From: Maniola hyperantus
Taxonomy: Eukaryota > Arthropoda > Insecta > Lepidoptera > Nymphalidae
Direction of reading: 5' to 3'
Assembly: GCF_902806685.2 (NCBI RefSeq)
Contig: NC_048552.1
Location: 10,629,662 to 10,693,661 of the forward strand
DNA length: 64,000 nucleotides
A model generated the notes under the pieces. That model was not told the DNA's origin. It saw only the letters and a program-made list of their open reading frames with translations, and did no database searches. Position numbers and translations under genes: made by a program. Below, one piece after another: positions 10,747-21,619 of the stretch. Position 1 is the first letter of the stretch, and each line of letters starts with the position of its first letter.

Positions 10747-11167
10747 AAGAGCCAGCGCATGCCAGACCTTCGTTATTTTATAAAAGCTGAAAGTTTCTCT
10801 GCTTATTGTCCCAGCCACACGGAGGATAAAGTGTTTTTTTTTCTTCGTAATAGTATTAGAAATCACGTCGTGCATTGCCAGACACTTAGTGTCGTGGCAA
10901 CCCCCTGCCTGATGCCCTTAAAGTTTAAAAGTTTAATGGTGTCTGGCAGGGGATTGCCACGATACTAAGTGTCTGGTAATGCACGACGTGATTTCTAATA
11001 CAATTCCGAAGAAAATATTAAAAAAAATTACTTTGACGTCAGATTTTTTTACCCAAAGCCACTATGATCGAAACTTTATCGTTGCTTATCGTTCCTCCTG
11101 GGGACACTACGCAGAGAAACTGCGTAGCTTTGATAAAATCACGAAGGTCTGGCACGCGCTGGCTCTT
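10747..11167. mobile_element. 421-bp foldback element with inner hairpin
   Basis: The outer arms are AAGAGCCAGCGCATGCCAGA (left) and, reverse-complemented, AAGAGCCAGCGCGTGCCAGA (right); they stay matched through CCTTCGTKATTTTATMAAAG and a TTTCTCTGC block. Inside is a second, stronger inverted repeat at 10843-11011. The right outer arm is about 60 bp longer than the left, so the fold is asymmetric. There is no coding capacity. It is a non-autonomous DNA transposon or a foldback formed by one element inserting into another. Confidence 0.8.
10843..11011. repeat. Inner hairpin, ~67-bp stem
   Basis: The arms run 10843-10909 and about 10944-11011 with only about six mismatches; the core GAAATCACGTCGTGCATTRC and CCAGACACTTAGTRTCGTGG pairs almost perfectly. 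The loop is about 33 nt. Transcribed, it would give a long double-stranded hairpin. Confidence 0.8.
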
Positions 11168-11907
11168 AGTCCATAAGAGTGTATCGGTTAACGTCGTGCG
11201 TTCACAATTTAAATTAATCGATTTTATTGGTTTTGATTGAACTCCAACATACATATAATAACATATACAAGATCCTAAATTGACGAGGCTGCATTCACGC
11301 TCCACAGAGCAAAACTAATTTTTTGATTTTTTTTTCACAGAGGTCGTCAAAAATTAAAGTAGGATCTGAGTGCTGAACTCAGAACTTGGTTGTGAGGTAC
11401 AAGCTTGGTACGTTGCTAGTCTAGGTCATCTTGGTTTATACCGGGCAGAATTGAAAAGTAATAAATCTAACAATCATGGATCAATAGGCACAAATTGCAT
11501 CCATAAACATGTGTTTGAAAAAATAAAAAAAATAGGTTATTGCAATAAACGACACAATTTGACACTTTTAAAATTATTTATTATCTACGAAAAGAATAAG
11601 GTCGAAAATGACATTGACATTTGACAGTTGCGAGGGACGCATCAGATTCTAATGGCACGAAATAGCATTAAATGGCGCGAAAAGAAAAAGGTGGCATTCG
11701 TATTGTGTAGCGAAATTTTTAAATAAACACCTTTTGAGTGGGCGGGCGAGCGAGTATTTGTAAATAGCTTTTGTTGTTGTTATTATAAAAGCTTTTTTTT
11801 ATAATGGAAGCGGGTCTTTTGGGTCGGAACTGACACGTGCCTTGGAGTTTTGATAATATGAGGCTGTACGGTGCCATATCTTTGCCTATACCGTGATTTA
11901 AAAAATT

Positions 11908-11945
11908 AAGGATAAGTCCCGCAAATTGCTAATGGGCGTGGTCTA
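11908..11945 (+). mobile_element. End fragment of MITE family T
   Basis: ATAAGTCCCGCAAATTGCTA matches the terminus of the complete element at 63664-63829; the rest is missing. Confidence 0.6.
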
Positions 11946-12235
11946 AGAAACATTTCAAATTCAAATTTTATTAGAACACTCACATTTTTATAGTTCAAAT
12001 TGCATCGTCAGAGTTCAAAGAAAACATTCTGAATTAAAATTATAAACTTTTCGGCACTCTTTGTCTATAATTCTGTAACTAAGTATTTATTATTATCCTA
12101 CGCAATATCTACTCATTAATGATTGTCTGTTCCCAAAATGAATTCTTACTTAAAATAAAGAATTCAATAAAATGAAATTGCAACAAAAAATAAGTAGACT
12201 ATGGCAGGAACATTACGGAAGTAAAACTAAAGCGG
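11946..12235. other. Unassigned AT-rich sequence
   Basis: No gene seen. A 'TTCAAATTCAAATTTTATTA' opening at 11954 recalls the reversed 3' tails of LINEs, but the body is not recognisable. Confidence 0.35.
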
Positions 12236-12321
12236 CGTGCACACGTGCTATTCAAATCAGACTGACACGTTTTATACATGAAGTTTGAACTCGGACTCGT
12301 ATCAGTGGCACTCTGACATGC

Positions 12322-12340
12322 GTGACATCGACTGACATCG
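12322..12340 (-). repeat. Left copy of 19-bp inverted repeat (TGACATCG)
   Basis: GTGACATCGACTGACATCG is the exact reverse complement of 13917-13935. The surrounding 100 bp is rich in CTGACA words. The pair, about 1.6 kb apart, encloses several MITEs. Confidence 0.55.
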
Positions 12341-12695
12341 TTCGCAAGCTCTGACCCATTCTGACACTACGACCCAGTTGATTATTCTGGCTCACGCTTC
12401 GCAGTTCTTCGACATTATTGACTATGAGAGATTTTTCCTTGATTTATGACGATGGTAAAATATCATACTACGATATAAAAGAGCCTACTCGAGATATAGA
12501 ATAGTAAATTTCAGTTATACTTATTATTTAAATTTTCACGAGAGATAGGGCACATCTTTTATAGGGTCTGGCATTGCATTCTTCTCAGTATAAGCTTCCA
12601 GCATACGGGATACCCACTGGTTTTTGCAACAGGATATCTGATTTGCTCAGTGACAGGTCATTTCGGGTGGTCTGTCACGGCTGCTCATCTGACCT

Positions 12696-12875
12696 ACAGT
12701 CCGCGGCAGAAATAATGTACATCGGCTTTTAGAATGACATTTCGGCTTTGTAGAGCGTTGTCTCTGTCACTCATACCTATATATGACGTTTTGTCGGTCT
12801 CAATGACAGGGAAAACGCTCTACAAATCTGCTATCTCCTTCTAAATGTCATACTATACTTTCTACCGCGTACTGT
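12696..12875. mobile_element. MITE family Q (ACAGTACGCGG ends), complete
   Basis: The ends are ACAGTCCGCGGCAGAAATAA and, reversed, ACAGTACGCGGTAGAAAGTA. The interior holds the family blocks AATGACATTTCGGCTTTGTA, AGAGCGTTGTCTCTGTCACT and GACGTTTTGTCGGTCTCAAT. Relatives are at 30237, 51506 and 57450. No coding capacity. Confidence 0.75.
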
Positions 12876-12982
12876 AATTGCTGTCAGTGCCGTTGTGGCC
12901 AACAAAGTTGGAGTTGGAACGGTGTTGGATTGGTGTCGACTCTGTGTAATATGCGAAGACCTCGAAGAACATAACACGTCAC

Positions 12983-13096
12983 GACACGTCGAGATGGCAA
13001 TCGGGGCATTCTACCCGCACAGCCCTCGCGCAAACCTGGTGCGGCGACCGCGGGTGACTTGTGTGGGGCGTTCCCCCTCCTCGTACTCGTCGCGTA
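12983..13096. mobile_element. Foldback MITE family P, copy 2
   Basis: Starts GACACGTCGAGATGGCAATC and ends at a CGTCGCGTA terminus. The core has ACCCGCACAGCCCTCGCGC and GCGGGTGACTTGTGTGGGGC. Its GC content keeps several frames open through this stretch, which explains the 185-codon open frame here. Confidence 0.7.
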
Positions 13097-13398
13097 CTAT
13101 ACATGAGTATGTCAGCTTTATAAAATTTGTACAATACACCCAAGGAATCGAAAGGAAAATCGTACGAAAAGGCGCGAGAGCTGTAAAGATGCATCCACAC
13201 AATGCGAGCGTTATCTCGATCTGCGACATAAACTACGCCGCGGGAGACGACCGCTACTTTACGGCGACAGAGACACTTTCTCGCTACCGGTATTCGAGTA
13301 CTTGTGCGGTTAATTATTTCATTATAGTCTCGTTGTGTGGAGTAGACAGTATTGAGTTGCAATTAATGCTCACGGCTTATAATATTTATATGCGTAAT

Positions 13399-13452
13399 AA
13401 GTCCTGCAAATTGCTAATGCGCGTGGCCGCCGTTTTAGTGCGTCAGCACTAG
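13399..13452 (+). mobile_element. MITE family T fragment
   Basis: AATAAGTCCTGCAAATTGCT continues into GCGCGTGGCCGCCGTTTTAG and CACTAGACTGAAGTTTCGA, which is the right arm of the 63664 element in reverse. Only one arm survives. Confidence 0.6.
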
Positions 13453-13916
13453 ACTGAAGTTTCGATCAACCAGTACCGTTGACAAAACTGTCGAATTCAA
13501 AAACGCGTACCTATCGTGTTTTGAATAATTGCAAATTTACACATTTTGTTTTGTTTTTGTTTGTTATTGTTAACCTTTTTGTGTTAAACATGAGTAGGAA
13601 AATAATTATTAATCGTGCCCGTGAAATTATTATTAAAGTAGACAATTATTTTGCAAAAAAGAAGGTGCACACCAGTGCTGTGCATTGTCTGGCAGTCATA
13701 CACAGTACTGATAATAGTATGTTTTGATTGATGAACTTTTGTTGAACCAAAGTTAATCTTGAGTATAGTGTATTTTATAGTGCCATGAAAAGCATAAAAC
13801 CAGTACCAAACTGTCCACCAAGTACATTCATAAACAGAATCATCTCATTCCACAAAACGACAATGTGGTACAAAACGCCATACAAACTCAGCAACTGGGT
13901 CACAGTGTCACAAAAG

Positions 13917-13935
13917 CGATGTCAGTCGATGTCAC
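13917..13935 (+). repeat. Right copy of 19-bp inverted repeat
   Basis: CGATGTCAGTCGATGTCAC, exact reverse complement of 12322-12340. A GTCCGAGTT block 37 bp downstream also has a reversed counterpart at 12289. Confidence 0.55.
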
Positions 13936-14177
13936 AGTGGTGTCACGGGTGTCAGGAGCGGGTGACAATAGGTCCGAGTTGAGGTCGCTCGTGGTGTAGA
14001 TCCAACTTTTACTTATCTGATCGGAATGTGTCGTACTCTTTATAGTAGTTGATTTGAATTTCGAACGTTCATACCTACTTCAAAATCAAGTCGGGGTAAC
14101 TTTGACATTGGTGCAACGCTATCAGAGTAAACTAGAGTGAAGGAACTATCAATTCCATCCTGAATCGACAATATCCA

Positions 14178-14395
14178 TAGGTACTAATATTATAAAGAGA
14201 TGAAATTTGTAAGTTTGTTTGTAGGAAGGAATCTCTGGAACTACTTGCTGAACCAATTTTCAAAAAAATTCTTTCAACAGTTATAGCTATGTTATTCCTG
14301 AGTGACATAGGCTCTATTTTATTTTCATAAAATTAGAGATCCCTACGAAAATTGCAATAATGCAACCCGTGCGAAGCCAGAGCCGGCCGCTAGGT
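14178..14395 (+). mobile_element. Repeat family G, diverged
   Basis: Recognisable by ACTAATATTATAAAGAG, a TTTGTTTGTAGGAAGGAATC block, 'gtgacataggctctatttta' and the end CGTGCGAAGCCAGAGCCGGC. The central region is strongly diverged. Confidence 0.6.
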
Positions 14396-14555
14396 AAAAT
14401 CAAAGAAAAATAGAGCTACTTTAGGGCTACATGCGTCAAATGTACTAACATTTGAGCCTGCCTGTGACGTCGAAACCTCGACGTTTTGTTATAAGTTCCC
14501 CTGTCGTGAACCGTGACGCCATTGTATGAAATGCGCTTTTATCGAAACTTGTGTA

Positions 14556-14942
14556 AAAAAATATTTAAAAACCGACTTCCAAAACCACTAACTACAAAGT
14601 AAAAAATAATATTGCATCATGCGCAGTTCTTGAACCACTATAGTTTAGGAGTACTGTACCCTACATCATCAGGGTTGAGGAGTTTGGACTTGAAGTCCAT
14701 GCATAAATTCGTTGTTTGATACCTACAATATTAATTCACTATGAACACTTCCTGAATCTTGATAACTTAGGCGGGCAGTAACCCTGCAGCATCAGGATTG
14801 AGGAGTTGGATCCAGAAATTTTTATAGGACCACCTGTTCATAAAAAAATTGAAAATCGGTCCAGAAACCTCGAAAAAATACACACATAAAAAGAAACGGG
14901 CCGAATTGAGAGCCACCTCCTTTTTGGAAGTCTGTTAAAACG
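14556..14942 (+). mobile_element. Repeat family E (ACCGACTTCC ends)
   Basis: Begins AAAACCGACTTCCAAAACCA and ends CCTCCTTTTTGGAAGTCTGT, giving short inverted ends. An internal block appears twice (ATCATCAGGGTTGAGGAGTT at 14665 and GCATCAGGATTGAGGAGTTG at 14789). 'GAAACGGGCCGAATTGAGAG' near its end recurs at 26825. This is a common lepidopteran repeat of uncertain class. Confidence 0.65.
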
Positions 14943-16700
14943 AGACATACTCTACCATTTAAAAAACTTATTGATAAAAATACTTTTGATTACAAACGCA
15001 ATACAATTAAATGCCTAAAGTAAATATGTCTCTAATATTATTTTAGTGTTTATTGCTTTTTATTAGCTTCGACTATTAGCTAGTTTATTTTATTACTAAT
15101 AGCAGATTTTAAGGACATAAACATGAGTCAGATTATCTACTTAATAGAGGGTACATACAAATAATCTCAAAGAATTCCCTTTTAATATGGTACCTGTTAT
15201 CACTTGCTGCAAAATAATCTAGAAACTTTATTTATTTTCAGCTTTTAAACGACACGACTAATCGGAAATTTCACACGACGGTGGATACAAAATATAAGAT
15301 AATCGGCTTTCGCATGGCGGCTTGTGCTATCGAAATCGCATAAACCATTAGACCAGATTTATAACAAACGACATTATGAAATGTAGACTATGAAGTCGGT
15401 ACAAAGAAGATTATTGCAAGCTTTTGATGTCAGCACTTTTTAAACTGGTAAATTTACTTTTATTTAACCCCAAATCAAACATATCTACATAACTTCATAT
15501 TTTAGGAATTTTGTTTATGATTCTAGTCTAGATCCGTCTATGGTACCGATTTATATCCTTACCTTATAGGTATAAAAAATAATCACAATAATTAATATGT
15601 CCTGATTCCTGATCACGTAATAAATATATTATTATAATATTAATATAGTTTACATTATTTAAACAGTTCTACTTAGGGCATATTTATTTAGCATATTATT
15701 TTCAATCGCCTCATAAACTTTAAATGAATACCAAATGCTGTTTTGACTTTTGTAATCAGTATAAAAAATGTCAAAACGTTTATTTTTTCAGTTAAATATT
15801 ATTTGACAATAAAAAATCAGTCCTTAGAAGAAAAACGTATTAAAGCGTTTGTGAAAATTTGGTACATGTACGGTGGAATTTGAGACTTTGAAAAATAAAG
15901 GAAATTCAGCTTTATTTTACGATTTTATCGTATCAGTGTCGTGTCGTATATTGTAATAAAGAAATCGTATCCGCGGCCTCGTCTTTTGGTCTTAACAAAC
16001 TATCGCACGCCGTCCTTTAGTTTCGTTAGGTGTGACTTTGCACCAACGTACAGTGCACATAATTTACTTTTTTAAACTTTAATTTTAATCTTATGTCTAT
16101 TGCTATAAAGGCGATATTGGAATACTTTTACTGTAACTCTAGAATTCTAGACTGTATTATCTGTGATAATAATAATGACGTCGTAAACTCAAGTCCAAGT
16201 CGATTGTTGGAAAGAGATAGAATGAAAGAAATATAACGCGGAAGAATTAGCTTCGACTAACGATGGAGTAAATCACCTGTTAGGATTTGTTACTTTAGCT
16301 CGCAAATACACAGGGTTAATAGAAAACTCTCGGCACGTAATCGTTATCATTAAAACTAACTACTTTTTTCTGTGTGACTTTTCAAAATTCCATATTAATT
16401 AATTTCATACCAAAATTTGAATAAATTATGTTATTTTTGTAAAGTGACATTGCATTAAAAAACCTTAAGAAAGTGCTTTTCAATTCGGGACCTTTAATAT
16501 TTTACTATAAGACTTTCTTTGAATAAATAAATGGTGTTCCATTCTAATCACAAGACGTGTGCGACACTACCCGGTAGGTATTATACAGCAGATACAAATT
16601 TTATTCTAAACTGATATGTGCAATAATCCGCACTGCAGTTTCCACTTCTATAGCTATTCAAAATTCTGAGGTACCCAAACTATTGTACGTGTACCAATTT
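14943..16700. other. Long AT-rich stretch, nothing recognised
   Basis: About 1.75 kb with no open frame above 60 codons and no known repeat. It could be intronic or old decayed sequence. Confidence 0.5.
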
Positions 16701-16834
16701 CATATCACTCAAAAACACAAAGAACGCTCATGCACTTCCCGCCCTAGTGTTTTAATCGCACTATCATATGCGCCTGAAGCGCTTGTGTGATGAATGAACA
16801 TATCACGCGGCGAAGCATTGAGTGATGGCTGCGA

Positions 16835-16917
16835 GCGATACACAGATCTTTGCTCTTTGACATTTTGCGAATCGAGCGATTTAATCACGTATAAAAGCGC
16901 TGTAGAAGGCGGTAATG
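16835..16917 (+). repeat. Dispersed repeat R, copy 1
   Basis: GCGATACACAGATCTTTGCT, then TTTGACATT, GCGATTTAATCACGTA and GGCGGTAATG recur in the same order at 17664-17740. The family is not one I recognise. Confidence 0.6.
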
Positions 16918-17041
16918 TGCTCACAGACGTATATATAGGTGCTCCTACTCGTAGTTTAAGTGTAGAATCTTTTACTACGATCGATGTTTAAGATCTCTTG
17001 GAATTATGTACTTCATCTCAGATACTGATTTATAATGAAAA

Positions 17042-17158
17042 GAGGTAAGTGTAACCGAAAGCTAGTTAAGAGCGTCACACAGAGAAAGGTTAGATTTTCT
17101 GGGCAATGTGCATTTTCAATGATCTAATTGAAGGTGCCCGAAAAATGCAACCTTTCTA
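17042..17158. repeat. Inverted repeat, 22-bp arms
   Basis: AGAAAGGTTAGATTTTCTGG at 17083 pairs with the complement of GCCCGAAAAATGCAACCTTT ending at 17157, with about five mismatches. It could be a small MITE. An AG|GTAAGT donor-like site sits at 17043. Confidence 0.4.
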
Positions 17159-17323
17159 CGAGTTCCTGAAGTTCATCCTGGAGAGCAAGATTCTTGAAAA
17201 AAGCGAACTTATTCTGAAAGATGGAAAAAATGGACGTGGCATAATTAGGGGTACCTAAATAAAAGAAGATCGCACAAAATCAAAAGGCTTTTAACAAACT
17301 GACCGTCATTTGTCAAATTGAAC

Positions 17324-17431
17324 ATGGCATCCAATGCTGAAGATATTCTTTTTTATAATACAGAAAACTGGTTGAAGAAACGCGTGAGATGCGCATTTCC
17401 CGACGCAGACAAAAGTCTGGCTTTTGATTAA
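17324..17431 (+). CDS. Short unassigned ORF, 35 codons
   Basis: ATG in a fair context (GAACATGG) opens a peptide with acidic and aromatic start (MASNAEDILFYNTENW), a basic middle (LKKRVRC) and a TAA at 17429. Composition is more protein-like than the surroundings, but there is no family match I recognise and no splice site near the stop. It may be a decayed exon or chance. Confidence 0.15.
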   Translation: MASNAEDILFYNTENWLKKRVRCAFPDADKSLAFD

Positions 17432-17663
17432 CTTGAATGGGTTTACGCATAATCTACTATTCTACGTACATTTTTAGTCTTCAAAATGGAAGAGACAAAA
17501 TAGGAATCTATTTACTCACTCATACTAGAAAAATTATTCAGGAATCACTTAACAACAAATTAATTTACATGTTAGATAATATTATGATGCCTAATCAAGG
17601 CTCCTTTTGCGCAGTCGGGTAAAAAATAAGTCTGCCGACATGGCACGCTATTATGACATAAGG

Positions 17664-17740
17664 GCGTGATACAAAGATCTTTGCACTTTGACATTTAGCG
17701 ATTTAATCACGTACGAGAGCGGTGTAGAGGGCGGTAGTGG
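17664..17740 (+). repeat. Dispersed repeat R, copy 2
   Basis: Second copy of the 16835 block (GCGTGATACAAAGATCTTTG, GCGATTTAATCACGTACGAG, GGGCGGTAGTG), about 80 percent similar by eye. Confidence 0.6.
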
Positions 17741-17945
17741 CGTTCATCGCGCACTTGACACCGATGATACCTCTCGACAAAGTCACTTCGACGGATATCG
17801 GGGCCTCGATTATTGTCACGTGGTTTTTGAGCGGTTTTTCATAAAAGGTTCTAGATCGAGGAAATGGGAAAATGGATGGCCTTTTTTGGGGTCAACATAA
17901 ACGCATAATAAAAGTACTTAAGTAAACTTAAATCTTTTAAAATCA

Positions 17946-18160
17946 GTACCCATATTATAAATGTGAAAGTGAGTTTGTTTGTTGGTTTGTCCTTCAATCA
18001 CGTCGCAACGGAGCAACTGAGATCGACGTGATTTTTTGCATTTAGTTAAAGACCTGAAGCGTGACATAGGCTACTTTTTATCCTGGGAAATCTATGAGTT
18101 CCCACAGGATTTCTAAAAACCTAAATCCACGCGTACGAAGTCGTGGGCATCAGCTAGTAA
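17946..18160 (+). mobile_element. Repeat family G, near complete
   Basis: Clear copy from ACCCATATTATAAATGTGAA through GGTTTGTCCTTCAATCACGT and CAGGATTTCTAAAAACCTAA to GAAGTCGTGGGCATCAGCTA. Confidence 0.8.
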
Positions 18161-18177
18161 ATAATAATATATCTTTA

Positions 18178-18535
18178 CATGTAAAAAGATTTTTCCTGAC
18201 TAACTGACTGATCTGACAGATCGATCCATCAACGCACAGTCTATGTCGCTGGAGTAAGAAACTTGAAATTTTGACGGTAGGTTCTTTTTATGAGGTAAGC
18301 ACTGACTAGGATGAAAGGATTTTTTGAAGTTCCACTCGTAAGGGGGTTCAATAGGGGATGAAAGTTTGTATGTATGAAAGTCCGTTATTTTTCAAGTTAT
18401 AATAAGAAAATTTGTATTTGGGCTTTCGGTCAAAAATCAAAAAGTACGTGTTTGAGGATTTTTGGAAATTCCACCTCTCACCGGTTTTCAAAAAACCACT
18501 CGATCGAAGCTGAGGCGTCAGCTTGTGACCTATAA
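18178..18535 (+). mobile_element. Repeat family H, diverged
   Basis: Starts with CTGACTAACTGACTGATCTG, then CATCAACGCACAG, and ends with CGATCGAAGCTGAGGCGTCA, the order seen in the cleaner copy at 58452. It is adjacent to the family G copy. Confidence 0.6.
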
Positions 18536-18553
18536 TATTGTAGTACTACCTGC

Positions 18554-18876
18554 CTGAAGCTGTGGTAGCCTAGTGGTTTGGACGTCCGCCTCCCAATCGG
18601 AGGTCGGGGGTTCGATCCCGGGCACGCACCTCTAACTTTTCGGAGTTATGTGCGTTTTTAAGTAATTAAAATATCACTTGCTTTAACGGTGAAGGAAAAC
18701 ATCGTGAGGAAACCTGCATGCCTGAGAGTTCTCCATAATATTCTCAAAGGTGTGTGAAGTCTACCAATCCGCACTCGGCCAGCGTGGTAGACTATGGCCA
18801 AAACCCTTCTCACTCTGAGAGGAGACCTGTGCTCTGTAGTGAGCCGGTGATGGGTTGATCATGATGATGATGATGA
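18554..18876 (+). mobile_element. tRNA-derived SINE family B, full length
   Basis: The head carries an A box (TAGCCTAGTGG) and a B box (GGTTCGATCCC), as needed for RNA polymerase III. The body follows (TTAACGGTGAAGGAAAACAT, CTGCATGCCTGAGAGTTCTC, GTAGACTATGGCCAAAACCC) and the tail is (GATGAT)n. This is the reference copy for the fragments at 884, 5762, 20190, 28016, 42012, 52862 and 55176. It is not a tRNA gene. Confidence 0.9.
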
Positions 18877-19074
18877 CTACCTGCCTATAGTAGTTTTAGA
18901 TGAATGCTACTCGCTACTGTACACGAAACGGGAGGACGGCTATAGTCATGTAGTTTGAGTTTCAAACTTCCTTTTTTTAGGGTTGCCCATAGCTAGATTT
19001 TTGATTTAACTAACATTGAGACAAAAATGCTATAAAATTATTATTAAGGTAAAATAATTAGTAAAAACTAGCAT

Positions 19075-19270
19075 TGAACACTTTTATTTACCATGAATAT
19101 AATAGAATAGAAATTTCTTTTTATTCAAAGAAACTTTTACAAGTAGGTACGTTTGGATCGTCAAATACATCTACCACTAGTTTGGAATGCCTTTCCTACC
19201 GAGAAAGTCTAGATATTATATCCTGTAGAGTGAAAAGACTGGAAAAAAACATTTTCTTTTGTAAATATAA
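19075..19270 (-). mobile_element. LINE 3' end (family L1), fragment
   Basis: Shares TTTTATTCAAAGAAACTTTT, CAAGTAGGTACGTTTGGATC and CTAGTTTGGAATGCCTTTCC with the LINE ends at 40679 and 59502. Only the 3' untranslated part is present. Confidence 0.65.
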
Positions 19271-19348
19271 TTATACTTAATTTTATTTATAAAATTATAT
19301 TATCTTTTAATTCAATTATATTATTGCAGATATATTCATTTTATAATA

Positions 19349-19505
19349 AGCTAACCAACGATTTCGTCCGCCTGGATTTGGGGTTTAAAAGTCTTTGTTT
19401 GTCCGGGATAAAAAAGTAGCCCATTTTAACTCTCCAGGTACTATTTATTTATCCATACAAAAAATATCACGTCAATCCGGCACGTCAAACACACTTTCGC
19501 ATTAA
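19349..19505 (-). mobile_element. Repeat family G, reversed
   Basis: GATTTCGTCCGCCTGGATTT, GTCCGGGATAAAAAAGTAGC, CGTCAATCCGGCACG and ACACTTTCGCATTAAT mark a reversed copy. Confidence 0.7.
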
Positions 19506-19508
19506 TTA

Positions 19509-19536
19509 CGCCACCCACATTATTATGTGGGTGGCG
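19509..19536. repeat. Perfect 12-bp hairpin
   Basis: CGCCACCCACAT, loop TATT, ATGTGGGTGGCG, followed by ATTTAATTTTTG. It resembles a terminator hairpin in form, but a eukaryotic context makes that role unlikely. Confidence 0.6.
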
Positions 19537-19986
19537 ATTTAATTTTTGTTTTTTATCTTGTACTTTGGTCTACAAACGTGCAGTGTAATGTAGGTTCACG
19601 TTTTTTCCCAATAGTATTGCAAAGAGTTAAAGTTTTGTGTAGGTACTGTACTAACACATAAATAATTATTATGGGTTGTATAGTGCCTGAAATAAAAATC
19701 TATCAATTTATTTATTAGAGAATATAAAAAAATGTACCGTGCCAACCCTAAAACAGTCACGTCGAAATAAAGCCCGCGTACATCGGACGAATGGAGTGAA
19801 AAAATTCCAGTTCAAAAAGCCACGGACACGATCGCCGGCAAAAAGTGCCGTGCCGGCATTGTCGTGCCGTGATATATTGCTAGTACGAGTAGGTATCAAT
19901 GGCGGCTTTCCATCCAGTGCGAAAGAGTTTTTGTTTTCTTTCGTAGAATGATCATGTTCGATTATGACTGTGTACCTATTATTTTG

Positions 19987-20144
19987 AACTAGCTGATGCC
20001 CTCGACTTCATCTACGCGGAATTAGGTTTTTTTTTAAATTTGTGGGAGCTCTTTGATTTTCCGGGATAAAAAGTAGCTTATGTCACTCTCCAGGTCTTTA
20101 TCTATAATACACTTTCGCATTTATAATAAGGGTACTGATTCATT
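19987..20144 (-). mobile_element. Repeat family G, reversed
   Basis: ACTAGCTGATGCCCTCGACT to 'TTTCGCATTTATAATAAGGG' with an internal deletion of the GACGTGATT part. Confidence 0.75.
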
Positions 20145-20189
20145 AAATTTCTATCGAATTTGTTAATTCATTAGATATTTATCTGGAAA

Positions 20190-20400
20190 CAATCATCATC
20201 ATCAGCATTATCAACCCATCACCGCCCCACTACCGAGGACAATTAATCTCCTCTCAGATTGAGAAGGGCTTAGACCATAGTCCGCCACACTGGCAAAGTG
20301 CGGATTGGCAGACTTCAAACACCTTTGAGATCATTATAGAGAACTCTCAGGCATAGAGGTTTCCGCACGATGTTTTCCTTCATCGTTAACACATAACTAC
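20190..20400 (-). mobile_element. SINE family B, reversed, head missing
   Basis: Begins with the reversed tail ATCATCATCATCAGCATTAT, then AACCCATCACCGCCCCACTA and GGTTTCCGCACGATGTTTTC. It stops before the tRNA-like head. Confidence 0.75.
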
Positions 20401-21619
20401 GAAAAGTTACAGAAAACATTACGTTCCCTTTTTTGGACAGTCATATAAAAAGCCCATGTTCCACATCAAATTTCACACATTAAAAAATCTAATCTCTCTC
20501 CAAACGTGTGTAAGCCGATGTAACAATTGATAAAAATCGATTGATTGTTTAACTGAGGGCCCACACAATGGTGTCTGTCCGCTGTTCGGGTTCAGTTTGT
20601 ATGGGGGTCGCAAAAACCCCAGGCCTTTGTTAGCGCGTGTCGAAACATGACACTTTTCTAATTATTAAAGCCCTTATTTTGGTCACCACTGTATTGATGA
20701 ACGTATTATAGTAATTATGACGTCATTTTTACTGTATTTTGTCACATTATAACAATTATAGGTTTCCTTAGATTATTATGCTAAGTAAATCAAAGCAACG
20801 CGTTTTTTGATGGTTAATTTACTCTGTTTTTATAACACTAATATCATACGTCTTTGTATTATTATCTCAGTTTAATAATAAGTAATTTTCTTTGTACGCC
20901 AATGCAAATATTATAAACACAATATAAGTATATTACAAATTGTGAATTTTTCTTCTTAAATAATCTTTTTATTAAAATTAACCTGACAGGCACATAGTTT
21001 ATATTATTTAACCCATTACCTCCTAGTGTGCTATTTTTTAAGATACTATATTTACAATCATATTTTTTTCGGTGAATTTAACACTTGATCTTGACTTGAG
21101 ACGCAATTTTTCAAATGTAATGCCGGTGAAAAAAACTACACGCGTACCTATTTGAAGTTTAGTTTATTTTATTCATTTTGTATAGTTATTTAGCAAGCAC
21201 TCGTTGCCAAATAAAAAATAAATCTGTTTAGAAACCTCAATGAAATCATTAATGAAACGTTGAAAAGAAAAAACCTTTTTTAGAAAGATTCAAATGTTCA
21301 AGCATCGATTAGCCGCACAGTGCAGGGTGTCAAGTCGACGTGTCACTTGAGTGCTGTGTGCAGATATGATTATCCGCGACCCTCGGCCTCTGAATGACAA
21401 AATCCGATACACTTGCACGCTAGAACTTGAGATGAGTCTGAAGATAAATGACACGATTTACAATTGCATACAACAAAAAATCTCGTGATCATTATAATAC
21501 TTTTAAAATTGACAAATTGCCATCAACTTTTTCACCTACAACAAAGAGTAAAAGTTTGGTTTAATTACCTACTAAAATAAACATGCTTCATATTACAAGT
21601 ATACATTGTTACGTATTCA
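20401..21619. other. Unassigned AT-rich sequence
   Basis: No gene or classified repeat seen. Confidence 0.45.

Noticed and set aside
12895..13452. 185-codon open frame, the longest in the window, with a 127-codon frame opposite
   Set aside because: It starts at GTG, runs straight through MITE P (12983-13096) and a MITE T fragment (13399), and the opposite strand is also open. GC-rich repeat sequence explains the lack of stops.
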